Assembly: GCF_018860155.1 (NCBI RefSeq)
Contig: NZ_JAHKNI010000002.1
Coordinates: 62,001-126,000, forward strand
DNA length: 64,000 nt
Origin: Nocardia albiluteola
GTDB taxonomy: Bacteria > Actinomycetota > Actinomycetes > Mycobacteriales > Mycobacteriaceae
Direction: 5' to 3'
A program made the position numbers and the translations under genes. A model generated the notes under the pieces. That model was not told the origin of the DNA. It saw only the letters and a program-made list of their open reading frames with translations, and did not search any database. Shown here piece by piece: positions 16,204-25,142 of the stretch. How positions within the stretch are numbered: position 1 is the stretch's first letter; every line of letters starts with the position of its first letter.

Positions 16204-17435
16204 AGATGCGGACGCGAAAGCGCGCTGCCGGCGCGGCGGTCGGGCTCGCGGTGCTGTTGGGCGCCACGGGATGTCAGTGGGACGGCCTGAACACGCTGCC
16301 CATGCCCGGCGCGGCCGGAACGGGCGCGGGCTCGTGGCAGGTGCGCATCCAGATGCCGAATGTCACCACCCTCACCCGCAATTCGCCGGTGATGGTCGAC
16401 GACGTCACGGTCGGCACGGTGACCTCGATCGAGGTCCAGGACTGGCACGCGCTGGTCACCGTCAGCCTCGACAAGGGCGTGCAGCTGCCGGAGAACACCG
16501 TGGCCAGCGTGGGCCAGACCAGTCTGCTGGGCAGCAATCACGTCGAACTGGCCGCCCCGACCGACGCCCCGCCGCAGGGACAGCTGAAGAACGGCGACCT
16601 CATTCCGCTGGCCCACGCCGGGGTCTACCCGACCACCGAGCAGACGCTGTCGTCGCTGTCGGTGGTGCTCAACGGCGGCGGCATCTCGCAGCTGCAGACC
16701 ATCACGCACGAGCTGAACGAGACATTCTCCGGGCGCGAGAACAACATTCGCGATCTGATCCCGCAGCTGCAGCAGCTGACGGCGTCGCTGAATCAGCAGA
16801 CCGGCGACATCATCAACGCGATGAACGGGCTCGATCATTTCGGCGGCGTGCTGGCCCGGCAGAAGGACGACGTGGCCAACGCCATCCAGAACATCCATCC
16901 AGCGCTGACGGTGCTGGCCGATCGTCGCCCGACGATCACCAAGACGATCACGTCGCTGGGCGATCTCAGCGCCGTCGTCGATCAGATCATCAACCAGGGC
17001 GGGGACAACCTGAAGGCGGAGCTGGCGGATCTGTGGCCGGTGCTGAAGGGCCTCGCCGACACCGGCAACAACCTGACGACCGCGCTGCAGGCGCTGTTCA
17101 CCTTCCCCTTCCCGGTCTTCCAGATCGACAAGGCGATCAAGGGCGACTTCTTCAACCTCTACGTCACCTACGACGTCACCGCGCCGCGCCTGGACTCGAA
17201 CTTCCTGACCGGCACGCCGCTCGGCGGCCACTTCGGCGGCGTGCAGGCGAAATACGGTGTCGAGGCCGCGCTGGGCACCTTCGCCGGAACCGGCGGTGTG
17301 AAGGGTGATCCCGTGCAGGGACCGCTGCAGGGGCCGCCCAAGCCGGGCATTCCCGGACTGCCGGCGATCCCCGGCCTCCCGTCCATCCCCGGATTGACGG
17401 CTCCGACTGCGCCGCAAGGAGGCTCGGGACGATGA
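16200..17435 (+). CDS. mce4E: MCE-family lipoprotein Mce4E (LprN-type)
   Basis: A 411-residue MCE subunit with a lipoprotein signal instead of a plain helix: VGLAVLLGATGC gives a lipobox with Cys at about residue 25. The MCE domain (SPVMVDDVTVGTVTSIEV) and a helical tail follow, ending in a proline/glycine-rich segment (GIPGLPAIPGLPSIPGL). In each mce operon the E gene is the lipoprotein. It overlaps both neighbours by ATGA. Confidence 0.94.
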   Translation: MKMRTRKRAAGAAVGLAVLLGATGCQWDGLNTLPMPGAAGTGAGSWQVRIQMPNVTTLTRNSPVMVDDVTVGTVTSIEVQDWHALVTVSLDKGVQLPENTVASVGQTSLLGSNHVELAAPTDAPPQGQLKNGDLIPLAHAGVYPTTEQTLSSLSVVLNGGGISQLQTITHELNETFSGRENNIRDLIPQLQQLTASLNQQTGDIINAMNGLDHFGGVLARQKDDVANAIQNIHPALTVLADRRPTITKTITSLGDLSAVVDQIINQGGDNLKAELADLWPVLKGLADTGNNLTTALQALFTFPFPVFQIDKAIKGDFFNLYVTYDVTAPRLDSNFLTGTPLGGHFGGVQAKYGVEAALGTFAGTGGVKGDPVQGPLQGPPKPGIPGLPAIPGLPSIPGLTAPTAPQGGSGR

Positions 17436-18859
17436 AGCTCACCAGATTCGTCCGGACGCAGCTGGTCATCTTCGCGGTGCTGACGCTGGTCGGCATCGTC
17501 GTGATGGCCGGGGTGTACGTGCACCTGCCGGCGATGGTTTTCGGCATCGGGCGCTACACCGTGACGGTCGATCTGCCGGCCACCGGCGGGCTGTATCCCA
17601 CGGCCAATGTGGCCTACCGCGGCACGAACATCGGCAAGGTCGAGAAGGTCGTGCTCACGCCCGACGGCGTCCAGGCAAAGCTGTCGATCAACAGCGATGC
17701 CAAGGTGCCCGACAACGTGAACGCCGATATCAAGAGCGTGTCCGCCATCGGCGAGCAGTATGTGGACCTGGTGCCGCCGGCGTCGGCGAGCAGCAGCAAT
17801 CTCGCCGACGGCGCGGTTATTCCCGCCGACCGCACCCAGCTGCCGCAGGATGTCGGCGCCATGCTCGACCAGGCCAACCGGCTGCTGGTGAGCATCAGCG
17901 ACACCAAGCTGCAGCAGGTGATCGACGAGGCGTTCACCGCGTTCGACGGCGCCGGCCCGGATCTGGGCAGGTTCATCGACTCCGCCTCGCTGCTGGTGCA
18001 GGAGGCGAAGGCGAACACCGCCGAGACCAAGGACCTGCTGGACAAGATCGGTCCCCTGCTGGACACCCAGAATCAGTCGGCCGCGGCGATTCACGAATGG
18101 ACCCGCGATCTCGCGACCGTGACCGATCAACTGCGCCAACACGATCCGTCGCTGCGCAAGTTGATCGAGCAGACCCCGTCCTCGGCCGAGAAGATCTCCT
18201 CGACCTTCCAGGACCTGAAACCGACGCTGCCGATCCTGCTGTCGAATCTGGTCAGCCTCGGTCAGGTCGGCGTCACCTATCACGCTGGGCTGCAACAGGT
18301 CCTGGTCGTGTTCCCGCCGTTGATGTCCGCGCTGATGACCGCCGCGAAGAGCGGTACCAACCCCGAAAAGTATGGTGTGCGTGTGGATTTCGCGCTCGGG
18401 CTGAACGACCCGGCGGGCTGCCTGACGGGTTTCCTGCCGCCGAGCCAGTGGCGCTCGCCGGCCGACACCACGACCCCCGACACGCCTCCGAACCTGTACT
18501 GCAAGGTCGCGCAGAACGCCCCGGAGGCGGTGCGCGGCATCCGCAACTTCCCGTGTGCCGACCATCCCGGCAAGCGGGCGCCCTCGGTGGAGCTGTGCGA
18601 CGACCCACGCGGTTACGTGCCGCAGGGCCCCAACCTGCCGCCGATCGGCGGAGGGGTGCCCGGCCCGGCCGCGGACCATTCCCCGGCCCCGGCGGCGGCC
18701 ACCCATCCGGCGTCCTTCGAGAATCGGCAATACGATCCGGGCACCGGTACCTTCCTCGGGCCGGACGGCCGCACCTACCGCGAGGGCGATATCGCCACGA
18801 ACGGTTCGGGTACAGTGCCGTCCAGTCTGCAGGCGATGTTGGAGGAGCAGCAGCAATGA
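17432..18859 (+). CDS. mce4F: MCE-family protein Mce4F
   Basis: The longest MCE subunit (475 residues). MKLTRFVRTQLVIFAVLTLV is the membrane segment; ATGGLYPTANVAYRGTNIGK opens the MCE domain; an extended C-terminal region contains paired cysteines (NLYCK, FPCAD, ELCDDP) and a proline/alanine-rich tail. The last residues before the stop are EEQQQ. Its TGA overlaps the ATG of a MIRU-like cassette rather than mam4A itself. Confidence 0.93.
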   Translation: MKLTRFVRTQLVIFAVLTLVGIVVMAGVYVHLPAMVFGIGRYTVTVDLPATGGLYPTANVAYRGTNIGKVEKVVLTPDGVQAKLSINSDAKVPDNVNADIKSVSAIGEQYVDLVPPASASSSNLADGAVIPADRTQLPQDVGAMLDQANRLLVSISDTKLQQVIDEAFTAFDGAGPDLGRFIDSASLLVQEAKANTAETKDLLDKIGPLLDTQNQSAAAIHEWTRDLATVTDQLRQHDPSLRKLIEQTPSSAEKISSTFQDLKPTLPILLSNLVSLGQVGVTYHAGLQQVLVVFPPLMSALMTAAKSGTNPEKYGVRVDFALGLNDPAGCLTGFLPPSQWRSPADTTTPDTPPNLYCKVAQNAPEAVRGIRNFPCADHPGKRAPSVELCDDPRGYVPQGPNLPPIGGGVPGPAADHSPAPAAATHPASFENRQYDPGTGTFLGPDGRTYREGDIATNGSGTVPSSLQAMLEEQQQ

Positions 18860-18936
18860 GCGAGCTTGCGAGCGAATCACGGGCACAGCGTGCTTCGCGC
18901 ACGACGGAGCCGAGCGCCAGCGAGGCGGAGTCGTGA
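18856..18936 (+). repeat. MIRU-like coding cassette at the mce4F/mam4A junction
   Basis: This 81-bp element is itself an open frame (MSELASESRAQ...PSASEAES, 26 residues). Its ATG overlaps the mce4F stop (ATGA) and its TGA overlaps the mam4A GTG (GTGA). A related copy lies at 59810-59893; shared parts are ATGAGCGAGC at the front and CCGAGCGC-AGCGAGG at the end. Mycobacterial MIRUs were described as short ORF-bearing repeats inserted at DTGA overlaps inside operons, and this has the same architecture, although its sequence is not the M. tuberculosis MIRU. Whether the peptide has a function is unknown. Confidence 0.75.
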
Positions 18937-19859
18937 GCGATGAAGAGCGAGGTGGGAGGCAGCGGCGCCGCGTTGTGCGGGCTGCGGGACCGGCGGCCGA
19001 GAGTGTGGAAAAGCCCGCGACACCGGCGGTCGAGCGGGTCGAACCGGTCACGGTGAAGGTCGAGGCCGCCAGTGCCGCGACCACCACTTCCAGCGCGGCG
19101 GCGGCAGAGGCGGACTCGTCTGGCAAGGCCGATGCGTCGGCTCCCGTGGATGAGCCCATCGCGGCCGAGGCGCCGACGGTGAAGCTGGAAAGCTCCGAAT
19201 CGACTGCGGCCGTTGCCGCGGACGATTCCGGCGCCGACAACTCCGACGAATCCGGGGCGGAACTGTGGACGCCGAAGGTCGTCACATCCGAGCCTTCCGA
19301 TGCCGAATCTGCTTCTCCAGCAAGCGATTCCGAGGATTCGGACGAGCAGTCCGAGAATTCGGGCCGCAAACTCGGCTGGATCGGCTGGATCGCCGCCGCG
19401 GTCGCCGCGGTGTCGGCCCTGGTCCTGATCGGCTCCGGCGGTTTCCTCGTCTACCACCAGCATCAGGTGAGCGCGCTGCAGGAGCGGCGCGCGGCCTACG
19501 TGCAGACCGCCAAGCAGGTCGTCCTCAACCTCACCGATATCTCCGGCGATACCGCGCCGCAGGATATCGACCGGGTACTGGCGGTGGCCTCGGGCGACCT
19601 GAAGGCCGAATACACCCAGCGCAAGGATGCCTACGCACAGGTCATTCAGCAGGCCAAGGTCAAGGCCACCGGTGAGGTCATCGAGGCGGCGATCGAGAGC
19701 GAGGATGCGCACAACGCCGTGGTGCTGGTCGCGGCCAAGCAGACGTTGACCAACGCCGGTTCGCCCGACCCGCAGCAGCGTTACTACCGCTTCCGGATCA
19801 CCGTCGCCCGCGACGATTCCGGGCAGATGACCGGCTCGAAGGTGGAGTTCGTGGCATGA
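18933..19859 (+). CDS. mam4A: MCE-associated membrane protein Mam4A
   Basis: A 308-residue protein starting at GTG 18933 (VSDEERGG). The first ~150 residues are acidic and low-complexity (SDSEDSDEQSENSG and alanine-rich stretches). A single membrane helix follows (GWIAAAVAAVSALVLIGSGG), then a ~110-residue NTF2-like periplasmic domain. Mam proteins are encoded after mceF in actinobacteria and stabilise the transporter. The GTG overlaps the stop of the MIRU-like cassette, so translation may be coupled through that small peptide. Confidence 0.85.
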   Translation: MSDEERGGRQRRRVVRAAGPAAESVEKPATPAVERVEPVTVKVEAASAATTTSSAAAAEADSSGKADASAPVDEPIAAEAPTVKLESSESTAAVAADDSGADNSDESGAELWTPKVVTSEPSDAESASPASDSEDSDEQSENSGRKLGWIGWIAAAVAAVSALVLIGSGGFLVYHQHQVSALQERRAAYVQTAKQVVLNLTDISGDTAPQDIDRVLAVASGDLKAEYTQRKDAYAQVIQQAKVKATGEVIEAAIESEDAHNAVVLVAAKQTLTNAGSPDPQQRYYRFRITVARDDSGQMTGSKVEFVA

Positions 19860-20353
19860 CAAACATCAAGAACAATCTGCGCGCCGTTCTGATCGTCTGT
19901 GCGGCAATCCTTTTCGTGGGCGCCGGCGTCGTCGGCGGGTTCGCCGGATTCAAGGTGTGGTCCGACCATCAGACCGAGCAGGCGCGCACCCAGTCCGTCG
20001 CCGCCGCCCGGCAGAGCGTCGAATCCATGTTCAGCTACGACTACCACAGCGTCGACACCGAACTCCCCAAGATCGGGCCCAGCCTCACGCCCAGCTTCCG
20101 CGCCGACTACATGAAGCTGGTGACCGATGTGATCGCCAAGGGCGCCAAGGAAAAGCAGCTCACGGTTCACGCCACCACGCAGGCCACGGGCATCGTCTCC
20201 GCGGACCGTTCGCACGCGGTCGTGCTGCTGTACCTGAACCAGGTGACCACCGGTACGGATTCCCCGCAGGGGACCGTGACCCCCAGCCGCGTCCGGGTGA
20301 ACCTGGAGCGGGACAACGGGCGCTGGCTGGTCGGGAACGTCACCCCGATCTAG
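19856..20353 (+). CDS. mam4B: MCE-associated membrane protein Mam4B
   Basis: A 165-residue protein with an N-terminal helix (AVLIVCAAILFVGAGVVGGF) and a periplasmic domain ending ERDNGRWLVGNVTPI, typical of Mam/NTF2-like proteins. It begins at an ATGA overlap with mam4A. It is the last gene of the mce4 operon and converges with the next minus-strand gene 20 bp away. Confidence 0.87.
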   Translation: MTNIKNNLRAVLIVCAAILFVGAGVVGGFAGFKVWSDHQTEQARTQSVAAARQSVESMFSYDYHSVDTELPKIGPSLTPSFRADYMKLVTDVIAKGAKEKQLTVHATTQATGIVSADRSHAVVLLYLNQVTTGTDSPQGTVTPSRVRVNLERDNGRWLVGNVTPI

Positions 20354-20373
20354 GGCACTGGCCGCGGGCCGCG

Positions 20374-21351
20374 TCAGAAGACCTGCTTGGCCACGAAACG
20401 CACGGCCGTCGTGATCGTTCGCCGCCCCGCGTCCAACGACCGGACCAATGCGATCACCGACGATCCGAAGACGACCGCCGGCGAAATGAATGCCCAATCG
20501 GTCAGGTTGGCGGTGTCCAGCGTGACCTTCTTCCCCGGCCAGGGGTAGCTGCCTGTGCCTCGCAGCGTGCTGACCACTAGTCCCAGCTGCATGCCCAGAT
20601 CCTTGTCGGACGAGACCGTCGCCTGCACCTCGCCGATCTTGGTGTAGAGGTAGAACATGTCGATCAGGGCTAGCGCCGTAACCCCCAGCGCCGCACCGGC
20701 AACGATGGTGGCGGCCATCGGATTGCCGCTGCGTATCGTCTCCATCGCCGCCAGCACCGCGACGAAGACCAGGACGCTGGCGAGAAGCGCGTATATGCCG
20801 TTGACGTGCGCGCCGGGCGCGTTGTACGGCGACCAGAGCGAGAGGTGGCTGGTGCTGGTGGCGATGGTGCCGAAGGCGTCGCAGGTGACCGAGCCGCTCC
20901 AGTTTGCGGCCGTCAGCCAGGGTTTGAACATCAGGCAGAAGTACACGATGCATCCCACCGCGGCCAGGGCATAGGGCCAGGTCCGCGCGAACCGTGCGCT
21001 GTTGGGCGGCATCCCCGCGAACGACGTCGGGGAGGGTGATGGGGGAGTAGCGGCGGCGGGCGGTAGTGCCGCGACGGACTCGGAGGTGGCGGTCCCGGGA
21101 TTCTCCGTGGCGACGGCGAATTCCTGCGCGGTGGCTGCCGGTGGGGGTTCGACGAGCACCTGCGTGGCGGTGCCGACCGCCTCCCCGGCGGCGATCGTCT
21201 GCGTGGCAGTGACGACGGGGCGTGAGGTGGCGCCGGACGTCTGTGGGCGACTGGTGACCGGACGCGAGATGGCGCCCGAGGTCTGCGCGGCGGCGGGGGC
21301 CGGGCGCGACGTAGCGCCGGACGCCCTCCAGGGAGTTGGTTTCGTCATCAC
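20374..21351 (-). CDS. Membrane protein with repetitive N-terminal region
   Basis: A 325-residue protein. Residues 1-~120 are Pro/Ala/Thr-rich and include three 14-residue repeats around TSGATSRPV. The rest contains about four membrane segments (ALAAVGCIVYFCLMF, ALLASVLVFVAVLAA, GAALGVTALALIDMFYLY and a C-terminal one). The aromatic-rich loop between the first two carries one Cys (VTCDAFG). This layout resembles unnamed actinobacterial Trp-rich/DUF-type membrane proteins. Function unknown. It may start at either of two adjacent ATGs. Confidence 0.7.
   Translation of the reverse strand: MMTKPTPWRASGATSRPAPAAAQTSGAISRPVTSRPQTSGATSRPVVTATQTIAAGEAVGTATQVLVEPPPAATAQEFAVATENPGTATSESVAALPPAAATPPSPSPTSFAGMPPNSARFARTWPYALAAVGCIVYFCLMFKPWLTAANWSGSVTCDAFGTIATSTSHLSLWSPYNAPGAHVNGIYALLASVLVFVAVLAAMETIRSGNPMAATIVAGAALGVTALALIDMFYLYTKIGEVQATVSSDKDLGMQLGLVVSTLRGTGSYPWPGKKVTLDTANLTDWAFISPAVVFGSSVIALVRSLDAGRRTITTAVRFVAKQVF
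21197..21322. repeat. 42-bp coding minisatellite
   Basis: Three units of 42 bp start at 21197, 21239 and 21281, each beginning GTCTG and ending with a GGCGCC(C/G)GA-type segment. They encode 14-residue repeats at the N-terminus of the membrane protein, and the unit length keeps the frame. Confidence 0.8.
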
Positions 21352-21434
21352 GACCCGCCTCTACGCATCGTCGGCCGGACACCGGGTGAGCAGCGTGCCG
21401 CGGAGCCTCGACATGCCGCGAGTCTCGCCACAGG

Positions 21435-21449
21435 TGTTGGTAGCCAACA
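21435..21449. promoter_or_regulatory. Inverted repeat upstream of the membrane protein gene
   Basis: TGTTGG-TAG-CCAACA is a perfect 6-bp dyad ~85 bp upstream of the minus-strand start at 21351. It could be an operator; no regulator gene is adjacent. The rest of the ~220-bp gap shows nothing recognisable. Confidence 0.3.
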
Positions 21450-21571
21450 ACTTCCGTGGCGTAAAAATCATCGAGATTATTTTTCCACGTCCGGGCGGCG
21501 GGTTACTTCCCAACGGTAGGAAGCCTCGGATGAGCTAGGAGATCGCTTCTGGTGTCCGGCTGCGACGCCCC

Positions 21572-23131
21572 TCAGCGCCCCTGATTCACATCGCTGTCCG
21601 GATCGGTGTCCATGTCGCTGAGCAACGCGCTGCCGGCCACCCCGTCCTGGGCCAGCGCATCGAGAAACGCCCGCGCCCAGCGGTCGACGTCGTGCGCGAG
21701 CACCTGGCGCCGCATCGCCCGCATGCGACGCCGGCGGGTGTCGGCGTCGTCGGTGAGCGCGGAGATGATGGCGTCCTTGACGCTGTCCAGGTCGTGCGGA
21801 TTGCACAGGTAGGCCTGCCGCAGTTCGGCGGCGGCGCCGGTGAATTCGCTCAGCACCAGCGCGCCGTTGAGTCCGCTGTGGCTGGCGACGTACTCCTTGG
21901 CGACCAGATTCATCCCGTCGCGCAGCGGGGTCACCAGCATGGCGTCCGCGGCCACGAAGAAGGCCAGCAACTCGTCCCGGGGGATCGGCCGGTGCAGGTA
22001 GTGCACCACCGGATATCCGACGCGCCCGTACTCGCCGTTGATGCGGCCCACCTGACGCTCGATGTCCCCGCGCATCTGGATGTAGCTGTCCACGCGCTCG
22101 CGGCTGGGCGTGGCCAGCTGCACCATCGTCGTCTCGGACGGATCGATGCGGCCCTCGCGCAGCAGCTCCTCGAGCGCGGCCAGGCGGATATCGATGCCCT
22201 TGGTGTAATCGAGTCGATCCACGCCCAGCAGAATGTATTTGGGATTGCCCAACTCCGCGCGGATCTGCATGGCCCGCTCGCGCACGCTGCGCCGCCGGGA
22301 CTGCTCGTCCAGCTCGGCCGAGGCGATGGAGATCGGGAACGCGCCCACCCGCACCGTCCGGAAACCTACCTGCACGACACCGAGTTTCGAGCGCACGCCG
22401 ACCGTGCCGCGCGAAGTCGGCTGTCCGGCAAGACGTCTGGCCAGGTACAGGAAGTTCTGTGCGCCGCCGGGCAGATGGAAGCCGATCAGATCGGCGCCCA
22501 GCAGCCCCTCCACGATCTCCCGCCGCCACGGCATCTGCATGAACAGCTCCACCGGCGGGAACGGGATGTGCAGGAAGAAGCCGATGGTCAGATCCGGGCG
22601 CAGCATGCGCAGCATCTTCGGCACCAGTTGGAGCTGATAGTCCTGCACCCAGACCGTCGCGCCCTCGGCGGCCACCTTCGCGGTGAATTCGGCGAATCGG
22701 CGGTTGACCTCGACATAGGCGGTCCACCAGTGCCGCCGGTACTCCGGGCGCACGATCACGTCGTGATAGAGCGGCCACAGGGTGGCGTTGGAGAAACCCT
22801 CGTAGTAGTCGGAGACCTCGTCGGCCGTGAGCGGGACCGGATACAGCTCCAGGCCGTCCTCGATGATGGGGTCGATATCGACGTCCGGGACCCCGGCCCA
22901 GCCGACCCAGGCGCCGTTGTTGTTGCGCAATACCGGTTCCAGCGCGGTGACCAGGCCGCCGGGGCTGCGCTTCCACCGTGTCGTGCCGTCCGGCAGACGC
23001 TCGAGGTCGACCGGCAACCGGTTGGCGACGACGACGAAACCCGATCCCGCGCCCTGCGCGGCGCCGGGGTGCGTGGCGGCCTCGGCGCCCGGTCTGTACG
23101 GGTCGGTCGGGGTGGCGCTCATCTGGTCCAT
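21572..23131 (-). CDS. otsA: Trehalose-6-phosphate synthase OtsA
   Basis: A 519-residue GT20 glycosyltransferase. Signatures are [10 protein letters not shown] at the N-terminus, [42 protein letters not shown] and [14 protein letters not shown]. It makes trehalose-6-phosphate from a nucleoside-diphosphate glucose and glucose-6-phosphate in the cytoplasm, feeding trehalose for osmoprotection and mycolate carriers. The start at 23131 has GGAG 9 nt upstream. In M. tuberculosis otsA also lies close to mce4. No trehalose-phosphatase gene is in the window. Confidence 0.95.
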   Translation of the reverse strand: MDQMSATPTDPYRPGAEAATHPGAAQGAGSGFVVVANRLPVDLERLPDGTTRWKRSPGGLVTALEPVLRNNNGAWVGWAGVPDVDIDPIIEDGLELYPVPLTADEVSDYYEGFSNATLWPLYHDVIVRPEYRRHWWTAYVEVNRRFAEFTAKVAAEGATVWVQDYQLQLVPKMLRMLRPDLTIGFFLHIPFPPVELFMQMPWRREIVEGLLGADLIGFHLPGGAQNFLYLARRLAGQPTSRGTVGVRSKLGVVQVGFRTVRVGAFPISIASAELDEQSRRRSVRERAMQIRAELGNPKYILLGVDRLDYTKGIDIRLAALEELLREGRIDPSETTMVQLATPSRERVDSYIQMRGDIERQVGRINGEYGRVGYPVVHYLHRPIPRDELLAFFVAADAMLVTPLRDGMNLVAKEYVASHSGLNGALVLSEFTGAAAELRQAYLCNPHDLDSVKDAIISALTDDADTRRRRMRAMRRQVLAHDVDRWARAFLDALAQDGVAGSALLSDMDTDPDSDVNQGR

Positions 23132-23200
23132 TGCTGGATACTCCGGTCTGCCGGGGGCAGGATAAGCCCTTGTGTAGTTGTGGCGAAAGGAACGTGCCGG

Positions 23201-23374
23201 TTATTCGCCGCGTCCGCTGGGCCCGATGCCCAGCATCGACAGCAGCATGCGGCACTCGTCCGCGTCCTCAGCGTAGGCGGCGACGACGCGCTGAGCCTGT
23301 CGAGCGGTCTCGTCGGCGAGCGGTTCCAGATCGTCGTCCGCGATGTCGTTGGCGCCCTTCGCGGCCATCATCAT
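23201..23374 (-). CDS. Small conserved-looking protein upstream of otsA
   Basis: A 57-residue protein (MMMAAKGANDIADDDLEPL, then ETARQAQRVVAAYAEDADEC, ending LGIGPSGRGE). It starts at three consecutive ATGs preceded by GAGAGGACG, a good ribosome site. It is acidic and likely helical, without signal or membrane segment. It precedes otsA on the same strand by 70 bp. M. tuberculosis also has a tiny gene beside otsA, which supports this as a real gene. Function unknown. Confidence 0.65.
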   Translation of the reverse strand: MMMAAKGANDIADDDLEPLADETARQAQRVVAAYAEDADECRMLLSMLGIGPSGRGE

Positions 23375-23572
23375 CGTCCTCTCAGGTCGAATTCGGAGCT
23401 TTCTCACAGGTGTAGAACGCCCATGGTATCCGGCCCCGGTATCGGTGCAGTTCGGTCGGTCCATACCGGGGCCCAACCGCAATCCGGGGAGATGGGCCGG
23501 TGAAACATCAGCACACCGCCGACCTATACCGTGAGAAATCAGGCAAGCGTCGAGGAAAGGGGCTCCAGCATC

Positions 23573-24406
23573 ATGCCGTTGGCCACGGTGAACGGAATCG
23601 CACTGAACTATTCGGTGAAGGGGGACAAAGCCAAGGGCACCGATATCAAGGGCGCCGCTCCGCTGGTCGTGCTGATCATGGGCACCGGGAGCGGGGGCCG
23701 GGTCTGGGAACTGCACCAGGTTCCCGCGCTGGTCGCGGCCGGATACCGGGTGTGCACCTTCGACAATCGCGGCATCGCGCCGTCCTTCGAGGCCGCCTCC
23801 GGGATGCACATCGACGATCTGGTGCGCGACACCGCCGCGCTGATCGAATTCCTGGACGAGGGCCCGGCGCTGGTCGCGGGCACCTCGATGGGTGCGCGGG
23901 TGGCGCAGGAACTCGCGCTGGCCCGCCCCGACCTGGTGCGCAAGGCGGTCTTCATGGCCGGGCACGGGCGGCTGGACCAGTTCCAGAAGACGCTGTCGCT
24001 GGGGGAGCACGAACTCGACGCCAGCGGGGTGCGGCTGCCCGCCAAGTACGAGGCCGCGCTGACCGCGGTGATGAACCTGTCCCCGGCCACCCTCGCGAAC
24101 GCGGATTCCGCGCGCGACTGGCTGGACCTGTTCGAATTCACCGGCGGGCCGGTCAGCCCCGGGATCCGGGCGCAGCGGGCCATGGATCACGACTTCGACC
24201 GGCTGCAGGCCTATCGCGGCATCAAGGTGCCGTGCCTGTCGATCGGATTCGCCGACGACCGGATGATTCCGCCGTACCTGTCGCGCGAGCTGGCTCAGGT
24301 CATCCCCGCCGCCCGTTATCAGGAGATTCCCGATGCCGGGCATTTCGGATACCTGGAACGTCCCGAGGCCGTGAACAAGGTGCTGCTGGAGTTCTTCGCG
24401 GACTGA
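23573..24406 (+). CDS. Alpha/beta hydrolase
   Basis: A 277-residue alpha/beta-hydrolase-fold enzyme starting MPLATVNGIALNYSVKG. The oxyanion region is VLIMGTGSGGRVWE, the nucleophile elbow is GTSMGARVA, the acid is in SIGFADDRMIP and the catalytic His is in PDAGHFGYLERPE. A ribosome site (AGGAAAGGGG) precedes the ATG at 23573, favouring it over the in-frame codon at 23531. Such hydrolases occur in secondary-metabolite and degradative pathways. The adjacent mbtH-type gene hints at a natural-product link, but the substrate is unknown. Confidence 0.82.
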   Translation: MPLATVNGIALNYSVKGDKAKGTDIKGAAPLVVLIMGTGSGGRVWELHQVPALVAAGYRVCTFDNRGIAPSFEAASGMHIDDLVRDTAALIEFLDEGPALVAGTSMGARVAQELALARPDLVRKAVFMAGHGRLDQFQKTLSLGEHELDASGVRLPAKYEAALTAVMNLSPATLANADSARDWLDLFEFTGGPVSPGIRAQRAMDHDFDRLQAYRGIKVPCLSIGFADDRMIPPYLSRELAQVIPAARYQEIPDAGHFGYLERPEAVNKVLLEFFAD

Positions 24407-24634
24407 ACCCGCCCGCGCCGCGGCCGCCAAGTCCGCATTGTGCGGGGCTTTCCGTGCATTTCCGGCCCGATGTCTGTCAGGTTGCTGTTGCCGGGGCGGT
24501 AGCCCCCGACACGTAACGCTCTCCTTGCTAGGGTCGACAGTATGGATGGGCCAGTTCCGCATGGACGTCCCGTCAGCGTTGTTCGTACCCAAAGCGCGTT
24601 CCCATACACACGACGCCAGTATCAGTGAGGTGAA

Positions 24635-24877
24635 ATGAGCACCAACCCCTTCGACGACGAGGACGGCCGCTTCTTCGTTCTGGTCAACGACGAGGAGCAG
24701 CATTCCCTGTGGCCGTCCTTTGCGGAGGTTCCGGCCGGTTGGCGGGTCGTGTTCGGTGAGGACAGCCGGGCCGCCTGCGTCGAATACGTCGAGAAGAACT
24801 GGACGGACATGCGTCCCAAGAGCCTGCGCGACGCCATGGCCGCGGACGACGCGGCCCGCCAGGGCACCCAGTCCTGA
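24635..24877 (+). CDS. Stand-alone MbtH-like protein
   Basis: An 80-residue MbtH-family protein with the hallmark pattern: [37 protein letters not shown], and [18 protein letters not shown]. The conserved tryptophans of the family are present. MbtH proteins bind and activate adenylation domains of non-ribosomal peptide synthetases. No synthetase gene lies within the window, so it must act in trans or be an orphan. Two hairpins follow the gene. Confidence 0.93.
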   Translation: MSTNPFDDEDGRFFVLVNDEEQHSLWPSFAEVPAGWRVVFGEDSRAACVEYVEKNWTDMRPKSLRDAMAADDAARQGTQS

Positions 24878-24910
24878 TCGCGGTTCGATACCGCCAGGGA
24901 CCGGCAGACC

Positions 24911-24940
24911 GGTGACCGCAGGCCCCCTCCTGCGGTCACC
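24911..24940 (+). terminator. Hairpin after mbtH (12-bp stem)
   Basis: GGTGACCGCAGG and CCTGCGGTCACC pair perfectly around a CCCCCT loop, 33 bp past the stop. It has no T-run of its own but is followed by a second hairpin with one. Confidence 0.75.
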
Positions 24941-24954
24941 GCGCCCGCTCCCGC

Positions 24955-24975
24955 CCCGCTGAACGCGGGTTTTTT
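24955..24975 (+). terminator. Intrinsic terminator with U-run
   Basis: CCCGC-TGAAC-GCGGG followed by TTTTTT. This is the canonical rho-independent form and it insulates the tRNA gene downstream. Confidence 0.8.
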
Positions 24976-25018
24976 CGCCCAGCCGGTCTCCCGGTTATGA
25001 TGGGCAACGCTTTTCTAT

Positions 25019-25093
25019 GCCTCCTTAGCTCAGTGGTAGAGCACCGCTCTTGTAAAGCGAAGGTCGTCAGTTCAATCCTGACAGGGGGCTCCA
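25019..25093 (+). tRNA. tRNA-Thr (anticodon TGT), CCA encoded
   Basis: A 75-base cloverleaf: acceptor GCCTCCT pairs with AGGGGGC; the D arm is AGCTCAGTGGTAGAGC; the anticodon stem CGCTC(TTGTAAA) has anticodon TGT; the T arm GTCAG-TTCAATC-CTGAC is perfect; discriminator T is followed by CCA. The anticodon loop TTGTAAA sets the Thr identity. No integrase or duplicated 3' end was seen nearby. Confidence 0.95.
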
Positions 25094-25142
25094 CCCGAAC
25101 GTCCGAAATCGCTTGCGCACAGCGCTGGCGGACCTCGGCCGA

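Noticed and set aside
17168..19369. Antisense frame of ~733 codons opposite mce4F and mam4A
   Set aside because: A shadow of the MCE genes; serine-rich segments only reflect the acidic low-complexity part of mam4A.
25019..25093. tRNA-Thr as an attachment site for an integrative element
   Set aside because: No integrase gene, no duplicated tRNA 3' end and no cargo genes were seen on either side.
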